From positions 883,728-940,334 of the forward strand of contig NZ_GL987988.1 in the NCBI RefSeq assembly GCF_000158195.2: a stretch of 56,607 nucleotides of DNA, written 5' to 3'. Made by a program: the position numbers and the translations under genes. Source of the stretch: Fusobacterium mortiferum ATCC 9817 (GTDB lineage: Bacteria > Fusobacteriota > Fusobacteriia > Fusobacteriales > Fusobacteriaceae). Positions 25,347-32,684 of this stretch are shown here, piece by piece (the stretch's first letter is position 1; each line of letters starts with the position of its first letter). The notes below the pieces were generated by a model. That model was given only the letters and a program-made list of their open reading frames with translations. It was not told the DNA's origin and did not search any database.

Positions 25347-26858
25347 ATGAAAAAATTGGGGTTATTTCTTTTATCACTTTTATTTGTATCATGTGGTGGA
25401 GGAGATAAAAAAACAGAAGTAGCTGAACAAGCACATAAAAAAGTTGTAGTAGCTCAAGCAACAAAGCCAAAAACTTTGGATCCACCATTAGCAAATCAGG
25501 TGGATTCTATGAAAGTAGCAAGACAGATTTTTAATACTTTGCTAGTTGTTGATGATGAGGGAAATCTCGTTCCAGAGATAGCAGAGAAGTGGGAATTCGA
25601 AACACCAACTTCTATTCTTTTTACAATTAGAAAAGGAATAAAATTTCATAATGGTGCAGAGTTAACTGTTGATGATGTTGCTTTTTCATTAGAAAGAATG
25701 AGAGGAAAAGCTGGGACAAGAATATTGGTAGAGAGTATAAGTGGAGTAGAGGTAGTAGATGATACTCATGTAAGAGTAACCATGTCAGAACCATTCTCAC
25801 CACTACTATATAACTTAACACTTTCTCTTTGTGGAATCATAAATAAAGAGGATACTTTAAAAAGAGGAGAATCAGAGATAGCTGTAAAACCTAATGGAAC
25901 AGGACTATTTAAATTAACTTATTGGAATAGTGGAGATATTGTAAAACTTGAACCGTTTGAAGATAGTTTTATGGGAAAACCAGAGATAGATGAATTGGAA
26001 TTTAAAATTATTCCAGAAGGAAATAATAGACTTATAGCTTTAGAAACTGGAGAGGTAGATATAGCTTATAATATAAATCCATCTGATATAAAATTTATAG
26101 AGGAGAATAATGATTTAGTCTTAGTAAATAAACCCTCTATGAGAGCAGAGTATTTAGCTTTTAATTTAAATAAAGAGCCTTTAAACCAAAAAGAGTTTAG
26201 ACAAGCTGTAAATATGGTATTAGATAGAAAGGGAATATTAGCTGCTATATATGATAATGCTGGAGAGTCAGCTACTTCTATGTTAAGTCCAGAAATGATA
26301 GGAGGAAAACCTACTGGAGATATAACTTTAAGAGTAGATGAGGCAAAAGAATTATTGAAAAAAGTAAAAAATGTTCCAAGTAAGTTGAGTATAATGACAG
26401 ACTCTGTTCCTACAAATATTCAAACAGCTCAAATAATTCAATCAAATATAAAAGAGTTAGGGATAGAATTGGTAATAGAACCTGTTGAGTGGGGAACTTA
26501 TTTAGAGAGAAGTGCTATGGGAGAGCATGAATTATTATTGGGAGGTTGGTTCCCAGGAACTAATGACTCTGATATAGTTCTATACCCATTGTATCACTCT
26601 AATGCTAAGGGAAGTGCTGGAAATAGAAGTTTCTATAGTAATCCAGAATACGATAAACTTGTAGAGATGGGAAGACAGGAAACAGATGTGGAAAAAAGAG
26701 CAGAGTTATATAGAGAGGCTCAAGCTATATTAGAAGAAGATTTACCAATTATTCCTATGTTAAGAAAAAATGAGGTTATAGGAATGAGAAAAAATATCTC
26801 TGGATTTATCTTCAGACCAAATGGACATCATGTATTGACTAAATTAAGAAAAGAGTAA
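25347..26858 (+). CDS. ABC transporter substrate-binding lipoprotein (peptide/nickel type, family 5)
   Basis: A 503-aa extracytoplasmic binding protein with a lipoprotein signal peptide ending in LLFVSC (lipid-modified C16). The family 5 signature is present (VPEIAEKWEFE followed by FTIRKGIKFHNG). The domain runs to the end with the GGWFPGTNDSD and LPIIPM segments typical of DppA/OppA/SapA-like proteins. It should bind oligopeptides or dipeptides for an ABC importer, but no permease or ATPase genes lie beside it, so it must work with components encoded elsewhere. AGGGAGG precedes the ATG, 21 nt after corA. Confidence 0.92.
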   Translation: MKKLGLFLLSLLFVSCGGGDKKTEVAEQAHKKVVVAQATKPKTLDPPLANQVDSMKVARQIFNTLLVVDDEGNLVPEIAEKWEFETPTSILFTIRKGIKFHNGAELTVDDVAFSLERMRGKAGTRILVESISGVEVVDDTHVRVTMSEPFSPLLYNLTLSLCGIINKEDTLKRGESEIAVKPNGTGLFKLTYWNSGDIVKLEPFEDSFMGKPEIDELEFKIIPEGNNRLIALETGEVDIAYNINPSDIKFIEENNDLVLVNKPSMRAEYLAFNLNKEPLNQKEFRQAVNMVLDRKGILAAIYDNAGESATSMLSPEMIGGKPTGDITLRVDEAKELLKKVKNVPSKLSIMTDSVPTNIQTAQIIQSNIKELGIELVIEPVEWGTYLERSAMGEHELLLGGWFPGTNDSDIVLYPLYHSNAKGSAGNRSFYSNPEYDKLVEMGRQETDVEKRAELYREAQAILEEDLPIIPMLRKNEVIGMRKNISGFIFRPNGHHVLTKLRKE

Positions 26859-26878
26859 TTAATTTAATAAAATAATAA

Positions 26879-26920
26879 AGAGGGAGTATTACAAATTCTT
26901 AAATTGCAATACTCCCTTAA
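26879..26920. terminator. Intergenic hairpin between converging genes (17-nt-loop family)
   Basis: AGGGAGTATT (26881-26890) pairs with AATACTCCCT (26908-26917) around a 17-nt loop nearly identical to that at 13771-13787. U-tracts are weak on both sides. It lies between the substrate-binding protein gene and the converging cholylglycine hydrolase gene, where a bidirectional terminator is expected. Confidence 0.75.
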
Positions 26921-26939
26921 AATTTTAAATAATTATAGA

Positions 26940-28040
26940 TTAAAATGTAATTTCTTGAATATTTTCTTCTGGTTTTTCATCTAATGGAAGAACTGTATAT
27001 TTTACTGTAGAGAAATCTATTTTTTTCAAATCAACTTTTCTTATTTGACTATTATACATAGTTTTATAGTAGAACTCTCTGTCATTTAGACTACTAATCG
27101 CTGTCCATTGAGTTGCACTTGGTAAATCTTTAGGAATATAAGATTTATGTTCAGCTGGATACTCTACACCTATTGGTAAATCAAAATTATTTAAAATATG
27201 GAAAGCTTCATTGATAGCTTCTTTTGAAGTTTCAGCTGGCTTCATAGTATTTAAGAAATAAAAAGCTCTGACAAATCTTGATGGTGGAGTGATATCTCCA
27301 GGTAACCCCATAGCTCCTGTCCCAGCTCCAAATGAGAAAAATTCCTGTCCATTGACATTGAAATTTTTAGCATTTCCAGCATAAAGATTAATATAGTTAT
27401 TAAGATTTTTTACATGCCACTGATAATCTGGGGAGTTAGTTAGTACCCCTATTTTATTATCATGGATTTTTACCTCTCCATTATTTACAATCTCTATGAC
27501 GATATTTCCACCTTTAGAATCAGCTACTCTCCAATGAGCAGTAGGTAAAGGATTTCCTTTTTCATCATACCCAATATTTACAACTTTTATCTTTTTAAGT
27601 CCCTCTTTTACTTCATCAACAGTCGCAAAATTAGATAAAATCCAACTTACAACTTGCATATCAACTATAGATTTTTTTGATATTTTTTTATTATATTTAG
27701 TTAGACTACCATAGTGAGGAAAATAAAATAGTCCAGCATTAAGTCCAACTTCATTTATTCCCTCTCCAATAAACATATCAGTAATAAGACTGGCTCCCAC
27801 ATAACCATATTTACCTTTCCATTTATATCCAGCTAGTTTTCCATCTGGAGTAAGAGATTGATACTCTTTTCCTCTTGGAGATACTACAAGTTTACTATTA
27901 AGATTACTTTCTCCATATTCAATAGTTCTTCCTTGTACTATTTTATTATCCAAAGTTTTTATAGTAATACCTGTACAAGCAAGTGCTAGACTGGATAAGA
28001 TTAAAAATAAACTGAGTGTTAGTTTAAAAATTTTTTTCAT
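26940..28040 (-). CDS. Exported cholylglycine hydrolase / penicillin V acylase family protein
   Basis: A 366-aa linear-amide C-N hydrolase (Ntn fold). A signal peptide (about 1-21) ends just before Cys22, which would become the N-terminal catalytic nucleophile; Arg38 sits exactly 16 residues on, as Arg18 does relative to Cys2 in bile salt hydrolases. The following residues read GRTIEYG, closer to the RTMEW/RTMEF form of Gram-negative members than to the RNMD of Firmicute bile salt hydrolases. Likely substrates are conjugated bile salts, penicillin V or N-acyl amides; sequence alone does not decide. The start ATG (28038-28040) follows TTAGGAGG. It is monocistronic with its own promoter. Confidence 0.88.
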   Translation of the reverse strand: MKKIFKLTLSLFLILSSLALACTGITIKTLDNKIVQGRTIEYGESNLNSKLVVSPRGKEYQSLTPDGKLAGYKWKGKYGYVGASLITDMFIGEGINEVGLNAGLFYFPHYGSLTKYNKKISKKSIVDMQVVSWILSNFATVDEVKEGLKKIKVVNIGYDEKGNPLPTAHWRVADSKGGNIVIEIVNNGEVKIHDNKIGVLTNSPDYQWHVKNLNNYINLYAGNAKNFNVNGQEFFSFGAGTGAMGLPGDITPPSRFVRAFYFLNTMKPAETSKEAINEAFHILNNFDLPIGVEYPAEHKSYIPKDLPSATQWTAISSLNDREFYYKTMYNSQIRKVDLKKIDFSTVKYTVLPLDEKPEENIQEITF

Positions 28041-28070
28041 TATAACCTCCTAAGTTAACATTTATAGTAT

Positions 28071-28099
28071 ATTATACCATATAGATTAAATATCTCCAA
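28071..28099 (-). promoter_or_regulatory. Promoter of the cholylglycine hydrolase gene
   Basis: Minus-strand TTGGAG (28094-28099), 17-nt spacer, TATAAT (28071-28076) preceded by TGG. The -10 region resembles that of the phospholipase gene at 2398-2406. Confidence 0.75.
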
Positions 28100-28111
28100 A
28101 TTTAAAACTAA

Positions 28112-28146
28112 TAAAAAAAGCTATTACATTTTACTTGTAATAGCTT
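28112..28146 (-). terminator. Terminator after ebfC
   Basis: AAGCTATTACA (28118-28128) and TGTAATAGCTT (28136-28146) form a perfect 11-bp stem with a 7-nt loop; on the minus strand it is followed by a run of seven T. It ends the ebfC transcript just upstream of the next promoter. Confidence 0.85.
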
Positions 28147-28163
28147 CTCTTAAACTTTTCTAA

Positions 28164-28520
28164 TTAGAATAATCCAGGGATATTAATTCCACCAGTTACT
28201 TTTCCCATTTCTGCTTCAGCTAACTCATCAGCTTGTCTCATAGCTTCTCTTACAGCAGAAACGATTAAATCCTCTAACATTTCTTTATCATCAGCAGCTT
28301 CTTTAATGATATCATCAGTTAATTTAACTTCTAATAACTCTTTTTGTCCATTAACTTTAACAGTTACAGCTCCTCCCCCAACAGAAGAAGTTAATTCTTT
28401 CTCTTTAAGCCCCTCTTGAACTAGTAACATTTGTTGTTGCATAGCTTGAGCTTGTTTTAATATATTCATTTGGCTTCCTGCACCTTGTGATGTTTTTCCA
28501 CCTTTTAATTTTCTTACCAT
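28164..28520 (-). CDS. ebfC: YbaB/EbfC family nucleoid-associated protein
   Basis: A 118-aa DNA-binding protein of the YbaB/EbfC family, which forms dimers that coat DNA and influence expression. The core (about 18-110) has the expected NILKQAQAMQQQM helix, the GGGAVTVKVNGQKELLEVKL strand pair and the C-terminal GGINIPGLF ending. Many bacteria have it next to dnaX and recR; neither is here. The ATG at 28518-28520 follows AGGAGG. It has its own promoter and terminator. Confidence 0.95.
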   Translation of the reverse strand: MVRKLKGGKTSQGAGSQMNILKQAQAMQQQMLLVQEGLKEKELTSSVGGGAVTVKVNGQKELLEVKLTDDIIKEAADDKEMLEDLIVSAVREAMRQADELAEAEMGKVTGGINIPGLF

Positions 28521-28561
28521 TATAATTGTCCTCCTGATATTTTTCTTTCTAACTAACAGTG

Positions 28562-28591
28562 ATTATATCACAAACCACTATATTTTTTCAA
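28562..28591 (-). promoter_or_regulatory. ebfC promoter
   Basis: Minus-strand TTGAAA (28586-28591), 18-nt spacer, TATAAT (28562-28567) preceded by TGA (extended -10). Confidence 0.75.
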
Positions 28592-28598
28592 CTCTTTT

Positions 28599-30317
28599 CT
28601 ACATCTTATATGGAAAAAAATAGATTGGTTCAAAAAATAACTCTTTCTCTTCCTCTAAAAGTGATAAATTTTTCCAAAAAGTTTTAAAAGGAATATATTG
28701 TTTTAACATCACATCAAGTTTTTCCTTTTCTACTATCTCCACTACTTCATAACTATCTATTTTTAATTCTTTTGCAAGAGAGGAAATAGCATTTTCAATA
28801 CCACCAATTTCATCAACTAAGTCTATCTCTTTTCCCTCTTCTCCTAACCATACCTTTCCTTGAGCTATTGAGTGTACATACTCTCTATTTAAATTTCTTC
28901 CTTGAGCTACTACATCTAAAAATTCATTGTATACCTTTACACTAGAAGCATATATTTTTTCTCTATCTTTTCCATTGAAATCTTTAGTTAAAGAGAATAG
29001 GTCAGAATACTCTCCCTTTTTTACACTCTCCACATTTACATCTATTTTTTTCATAAGCTCATTGAAGTTAGGAATAAGGCTAACAACTCCAATAGAACCA
29101 GTGATACTTTCATTATCAGCAAATATTTTTTGCCCAGCACTAGCCATATAATATCCACCAGAAGCAGCTACTCCACCTATTGAGACATATATCGGTTTTA
29201 TCTTATTAGCCTCTTGTAGCTTATGATGGATAAGATTAGAAGCAAGAGCTGAGCCACCTGGAGAATTAAGTCTTAAAACTATTCCTTTTATATTGGGATT
29301 TTTTAAAGCTTTGTCAATTTCAGAATTGATTTTTTCAGGAGTAATAGAGTTTCCAATTCCTCCTCTCTCTCCATCTAGTAAGATATTACCTTCAGCATAT
29401 ATGATAGCTATTTTATTTTGAGAGTGTAGAATACTCTCTTGGTATTTTTCGATAGGAATTAATCTTTCACTTCCTATTATATCTTTTATTTGAGATTCAT
29501 AAACTTTTTCATCTATCATATTAAATTTTTCCATTTGATATGGTTCAGAAAATACAAAATCTCCAGCTAGTATTCTATTATTAATTAAATTTTTATTAAT
29601 CTTTCTCTTTTCAACTATTTTATTTAGAAAGTTATTATAAATCCTATCTTGTAATCTTATAATATTTTCCCTATACTCTTGTGACATCTGATTTTTAGTA
29701 AAATTCTCTCCATAAGATTTATAATCTCCCACATGTATTACATTAAATTTTATTCCTAACTTATCAGCCAATCCCTTATAGTAAGCTAATTCATTATAAT
29801 ATCCAGTAATATTTACATTAGCACTCATAGTAGGAGGCATAATTATTTTATCAGAAGCAAGAGCAAGAGAGTAATTTCTATTATTCATATTATTAGCATA
29901 GGCAAGAACCATCTTGTTATTTTTTCTAAGCTCTTCTAATTTGCCACTTAGCTCCTCAATTTGTCCTCTATCCAATGTCATATTATCCAGTTTTAGTAAA
30001 ACTCCTTTTACTTTATTATCATTTTTAATAGAGTTTAGTTTTGTTAAAAGAGAATAAAAATTAATCTCCCCTTCAATTAAAAATTTAGGTAATCCCTCTA
30101 ACTTTTCTTTGTACTCTTTCCCTAAATCTACTACTACAACACTATTTTCTTTCAATACTATTGTTTCATCTTTAGAGGAGTATTTGAGAATAGCTCCAAT
30201 TACTCCAACTATTAAAATTAAAAATAGAGAAAATTTAATTATAAAAGAGAAGACTTCCTTTATAATAAATAAAATTGTTCCTAAAACTATTTTTTTAAAA
30301 AAAGTAAATATTTTCAT
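28599..30317 (-). CDS. sppA: Signal peptide peptidase SppA, long (67K) type
   Basis: SppA is a membrane serine protease that digests cleaved signal peptides. The 572-aa protein has an N-terminal membrane segment (about 5-40) and two tandem ClpP-like domains. The catalytic Lys lies in the first domain (GDYKSYGENF) and the nucleophile Ser in the second (LNSPGGSALAS), followed by VAASGGYYMASAGQ. That two-domain arrangement matches E. coli-type SppA. The ATG at 30315-30317 is used because AAGGTGG lies 8 nt before it; a GTG 12 nt upstream is part of that ribosome site. Confidence 0.93.
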   Translation of the reverse strand: MKIFTFFKKIVLGTILFIIKEVFSFIIKFSLFLILIVGVIGAILKYSSKDETIVLKENSVVVVDLGKEYKEKLEGLPKFLIEGEINFYSLLTKLNSIKNDNKVKGVLLKLDNMTLDRGQIEELSGKLEELRKNNKMVLAYANNMNNRNYSLALASDKIIMPPTMSANVNITGYYNELAYYKGLADKLGIKFNVIHVGDYKSYGENFTKNQMSQEYRENIIRLQDRIYNNFLNKIVEKRKINKNLINNRILAGDFVFSEPYQMEKFNMIDEKVYESQIKDIIGSERLIPIEKYQESILHSQNKIAIIYAEGNILLDGERGGIGNSITPEKINSEIDKALKNPNIKGIVLRLNSPGGSALASNLIHHKLQEANKIKPIYVSIGGVAASGGYYMASAGQKIFADNESITGSIGVVSLIPNFNELMKKIDVNVESVKKGEYSDLFSLTKDFNGKDREKIYASSVKVYNEFLDVVAQGRNLNREYVHSIAQGKVWLGEEGKEIDLVDEIGGIENAISSLAKELKIDSYEVVEIVEKEKLDVMLKQYIPFKTFWKNLSLLEEEKELFFEPIYFFPYKM

Positions 30318-30350
30318 AATAATTACCACCTTTTATTTTATCTTCATTAA

Positions 30351-30378
30351 ATGATACCATATTTTAGAATATAGTCAA
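30351..30378 (-). promoter_or_regulatory. sppA promoter
   Basis: Minus-strand TTGACT (30373-30378), 16-nt spacer, TATCAT (30351-30356) preceded by TGG. Good match to sigma-70 consensus. Confidence 0.7.
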
Positions 30379-30413
30379 GTTAGATGAAATTTAGAAAATA
30401 AAATTATATTTTC

Positions 30414-30442
30414 TTTTTATTTATATAAAAGTGTTATATAAT
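30414..30442 (+). promoter_or_regulatory. Possible promoter of the EamA transporter gene
   Basis: TATAAT at 30437-30442 with a poor -35 (TTTTTA, 30414-30419) at 17 nt. The start codon is 32 nt downstream. It lies back to back with the sppA promoter. Confidence 0.5.
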
Positions 30443-30474
30443 CATATTAGAATAGAATATTGAGGGAGGTTTTT

Positions 30475-31356
30475 ATGAGATATTTAGGAGAGATTTTTGC
30501 ACTTATTACAGCACTTGGTTGGGCTTTAAGTTCACTCTTTTTTGAACAAGCTTCTAAAAAAGCTGATAGTATTTCAGTAAATGTAATTAGATTAGTAATG
30601 GGAATTATATTTTTAGGAATATTTACTTGTATAGATAGAGGAGTTATCTTACCAGTGGATGCTACATCTTATAATTGGAAAATATTGGGGATATCTGGAT
30701 TGATAGGATTATTTTTTGGAGATATGTTTTTATACGAAGCCTATGTTATGATAGGGGCTAGAATATGTATGTTATTTATGACAATGACTCCACTTGTAGT
30801 AGGAATATTTGGTTATCTTTTTTTAGGGGAAGCATTGACATTGATTCAAATTGTAGCTATGTTAATAACTTGTAGTGGAGTACTATTAGTAGTAATCAAA
30901 CCTAAAAATAAAAATGATGAGAAAAAATTATCATCAAAAGGGATACTATTTATCTGCATAGCTACAATTTTAGAAGCAACAGGAATAGTATTTACTAAGA
31001 TGGGTTCAATGGGATATGACCCGAGTTCATCTACTCAGATAAGAATGATTTGTGCTTTAGGTGTCTTTATAATTTTTCTTACTTACAAAAGATTGTGGAA
31101 AAAAGTTTTTAATGTGTTGAGGGATAGGAAAGTTATATTACTAATAATAGGTGGAACTATTACAGCTACAGCTGGAATAACTTTTTTAGTAGCAGCTCTT
31201 AATTTAGGGAATGCTGGTATTATATCTACAATTTCTTCTACCAGCCCAATTCTTATAATTCCCATATCATATTTAATATTTAAAGAGAAGATAAAGATAA
31301 AAGAGATAATAGGAGCTTGTATCTCTGTTTTTGGGATAGCTCTATTTTTCTTATAA
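30475..31356 (+). CDS. DMT superfamily transporter (EamA family)
   Basis: A 293-aa membrane protein with ten predicted helices arranged as two EamA repeats (about 5-142 and 158-292). EamA proteins export or import small metabolites such as amino acids, but the substrate cannot be read from the sequence. GGGAGG lies 5 nt before the ATG at 30475; an in-frame TTG at 30460 has no site. The gene downstream starts 16 nt later, so the pair is likely co-transcribed. Confidence 0.88.
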   Translation: MRYLGEIFALITALGWALSSLFFEQASKKADSISVNVIRLVMGIIFLGIFTCIDRGVILPVDATSYNWKILGISGLIGLFFGDMFLYEAYVMIGARICMLFMTMTPLVVGIFGYLFLGEALTLIQIVAMLITCSGVLLVVIKPKNKNDEKKLSSKGILFICIATILEATGIVFTKMGSMGYDPSSSTQIRMICALGVFIIFLTYKRLWKKVFNVLRDRKVILLIIGGTITATAGITFLVAALNLGNAGIISTISSTSPILIIPISYLIFKEKIKIKEIIGACISVFGIALFFL

Positions 31357-31372
31357 TAAATTGGAGGATAAA

Positions 31373-32176
31373 ATGAGATATTTTATGCATAATAAGGAGT
31401 TATCTCCTAAATTAGAAAAAAGAATAAAAGATTATTTTAGAAAAATTAGAAAATTAGAATTAGAAGTAAAATTTTTAAATAAGAACTATTATGGAATAAT
31501 AGATGTAGAAAGTTTTAGATGGTTAAGTAATTTTGATTGCTTTAATTGTCTAACAAATTGTTGTGTACAATTTCCTTATGAGTTTAATAAAAAGGCAAGA
31601 GAAGTTATATTAGAAAATTTAAAAGAGTATGACTCCTTAACTAAAGCTATTTCTATAATGAAAGAAGAGGGAATGACAGAGAAAGAGATAAAAAGCTCTA
31701 TAGAAAATGATGCTATGCTGATACCAAAAGAGTTTGAAAATAGTGTCTTTGATAGATGTACTTGTTCATGTGTGTATATTGATAAGAGTCTTTGTGCAAT
31801 ACATAAAATTTGTATAGATAAAGGGATGAGCTTAGGAGAGATTATTGATACTAAGCCATTATGGTGTTCTTTATATCCTTTAGAATTGATAATTGAAGAA
31901 GAAAATTTATATATTTTTGTTCCAACAAGTGGGAATAATTATCTTTCTATGAATGATTGTGATTTTCCATGCATGAATATAGAGAAAGAAAAATCTCCTT
32001 ATTTTAGAAGAGAAAATCCTATTGGATTTCAATTAGATGAATATAAACCATTTATAGAAAATTATTATAATGTTCTTTCTTATATTTTTGGCGAAAAATT
32101 CTGTAAGAGTATATTAGAAAGTTTGAATATAAAAATAAATAAAGATATAGATGAACAGTATATTAAGAAAAAATAA
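31373..32176 (+). CDS. YkgJ-like cysteine-cluster protein (putative metal-binding)
   Basis: A 267-aa soluble protein with many paired cysteines: CFNCLTNCC (about 63-71), CTCSC, CAIHKIC, WCSLYPLE and CDFPC. This spacing resembles the YkgJ/DUF3109 group thought to bind zinc or an iron-sulfur cluster, and the WCSLYPLE piece is typical of that group. Function is unknown. An N-terminal charged helix and a Lys-rich C-terminus flank the core. GGAGG lies 5 nt before the ATG at 31373, inside a longer in-frame extension that starts with TTG and is unlikely to be used. It is followed by the small RNA candidate on the opposite strand. Confidence 0.75.
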   Translation: MRYFMHNKELSPKLEKRIKDYFRKIRKLELEVKFLNKNYYGIIDVESFRWLSNFDCFNCLTNCCVQFPYEFNKKAREVILENLKEYDSLTKAISIMKEEGMTEKEIKSSIENDAMLIPKEFENSVFDRCTCSCVYIDKSLCAIHKICIDKGMSLGEIIDTKPLWCSLYPLELIIEEENLYIFVPTSGNNYLSMNDCDFPCMNIEKEKSPYFRRENPIGFQLDEYKPFIENYYNVLSYIFGEKFCKSILESLNIKINKDIDEQYIKKK

Positions 32177-32183
32177 AAAAGTC

Positions 32184-32267
32184 AAAAAACGATAAAGAAG
32201 CCCCTTCGGCCTCAGGACTTCTTTATACGTAGAAATTAAAATGTAATTTAAGGAAATGTCTTATGAC
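32184..32267 (-). ncRNA. Candidate small RNA, about 84 nt
   Basis: On the minus strand, a consensus promoter (TTGACA at 32296-32301, 16-nt spacer, TATAAT at 32274-32279) predicts a start near 32267. The transcript would begin with a small hairpin (TGTC-ATAA-GACA, 32257-32268), a single-stranded AT-rich middle, then a strong GC-topped hairpin (stem ATAAAGAAG with CTTCTTTAT, 32192-32226) and a T6 tract ending near 32184. No open reading frame with a ribosome site is visible. Promoter, body and terminator within 120 bp is the layout of an independent bacterial sRNA. I do not recognise it as 6S, SRP, RNase P, tmRNA or a known riboswitch. It could base-pair with the 3' end of the upstream gene only if that mRNA reads through. 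Confidence 0.65.
32192..32226 (-). terminator. Terminator of the small RNA candidate
   Basis: Nine base pairs (32192-32200 with 32218-32226) capped by a GC-rich apex, CCCCTTCGGCCTCAGG on the plus strand, the most GC-rich stretch of the intergenic region. On the minus strand the stem is followed by TCG then T6 (32184-32189). No T-run follows on the plus strand, so it terminates leftward transcription. Confidence 0.75.
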
Positions 32268-32273
32268 AATATT

Positions 32274-32301
32274 ATTATAGCATATAATTTGATATTGTCA
32301 A
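32274..32301 (-). promoter_or_regulatory. Promoter of the small RNA candidate
   Basis: Perfect TTGACA (32296-32301) and perfect TATAAT (32274-32279) on the minus strand, spacer 16 nt, with TGC before the -10. No other promoter in the window matches both hexamers exactly, and no protein gene lies downstream in this direction for nearly 2 kb. Confidence 0.8.
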
Positions 32302-32376
32302 TAAATATTTTGTAATTCTAAATATTTTTTATGTAAGATATAAGATTAAATATATTTAAAAGATATAAAAAATATA

Positions 32377-32406
32377 TTGTACAAGAAGTATAAACTAGAG
32401 TATACT
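32377..32406 (+). promoter_or_regulatory. Promoter of the lysine riboswitch operon
   Basis: TTGTAC (32377-32382), 18-nt spacer, TATACT (32401-32406). Transcription would begin near 32413, a few bases before the aptamer's first helix, which supports both calls. Confidence 0.75.
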
Positions 32407-32418
32407 AATAAAAAAGCA

Positions 32419-32583
32419 AGATAGAGGTGCAAAGGACAAGAGTAAAAATATCTAGCTTGGCAGGCGTTATGATATTTTGAAAGGGGAATTTGCCGAAATA
32501 AAAGAGAGAGCTGAACTCTTTTGTTGGCAGTGTGGAGAATATCTACAATGTTGTCATTGAAAAATTTCAATGGAGAGCTATCT
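32419..32583 (+). promoter_or_regulatory. Lysine riboswitch (L box) aptamer
   Basis: The conserved L-box blocks occur in order: AGATAGAGGTGC (32419-32430), AAGAGTA (32438-32444), GAAAGGGG then TTGCCGAA (32479-32497), TTGTTGGCAGTG (32521-32532) and GGAGAGCTATCT (32572-32583). The closing helix P1 is AGATAG (32419-32424) with CTATCT (32578-32583). These match the B. subtilis lysC leader block by block. Lysine binding is expected to stabilise P1 and allow the downstream terminator (32625-32653), lowering expression of spmA-spmB-dacB-ldcA. Confidence 0.93.
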
Positions 32584-32653
32584 GTGAAAACTATAGAGGG
32601 ATTGATTTATCTTTTTTGTAATTTATCACAGTTGAGTCAGCTGTGATTTTTTT
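32582..32653 (+). terminator. Riboswitch expression platform: terminator with competing antiterminator
   Basis: Terminator: ATCACAG (32625-32631) pairs with CTGTGAT (32641-32647), extendable by a few bases, followed by seven T. The same TCACAG arm can instead pair with CTGTGA at 32582-32587, which overlaps the 3' strand of aptamer helix P1. So P1 formation with bound lysine frees the terminator, and lysine absence permits the antiterminator. The exclusive pairings are visible in the sequence; the direction of control follows from the known family. Confidence 0.85.
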
Positions 32654-32684
32654 ATTTTGCTAAAATTTTTAGGAGGTATAAAAT

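Noticed and set aside
27975-27980. Lipoprotein modification of Cys22 in the cholylglycine hydrolase family protein
   Set aside because: The residues before the Cys (A-L-A) do not fit the usual lipobox, and Cys22 aligns with the catalytic nucleophile that must be free at the N-terminus.
32200-32217. CTGAGG-CCGAA core in the sRNA terminator, reminiscent of a hammerhead ribozyme
   Set aside because: The conserved CUGANGA and GAAA blocks are not complete and the three-way junction cannot be formed; a GC-rich terminator loop explains it.
32346-32570. Open reading frame of 74 codons on the minus strand
   Set aside because: It lies across the lysine riboswitch and its promoter; the RNA structure explains the sequence and the peptide has no ribosome site or family match.
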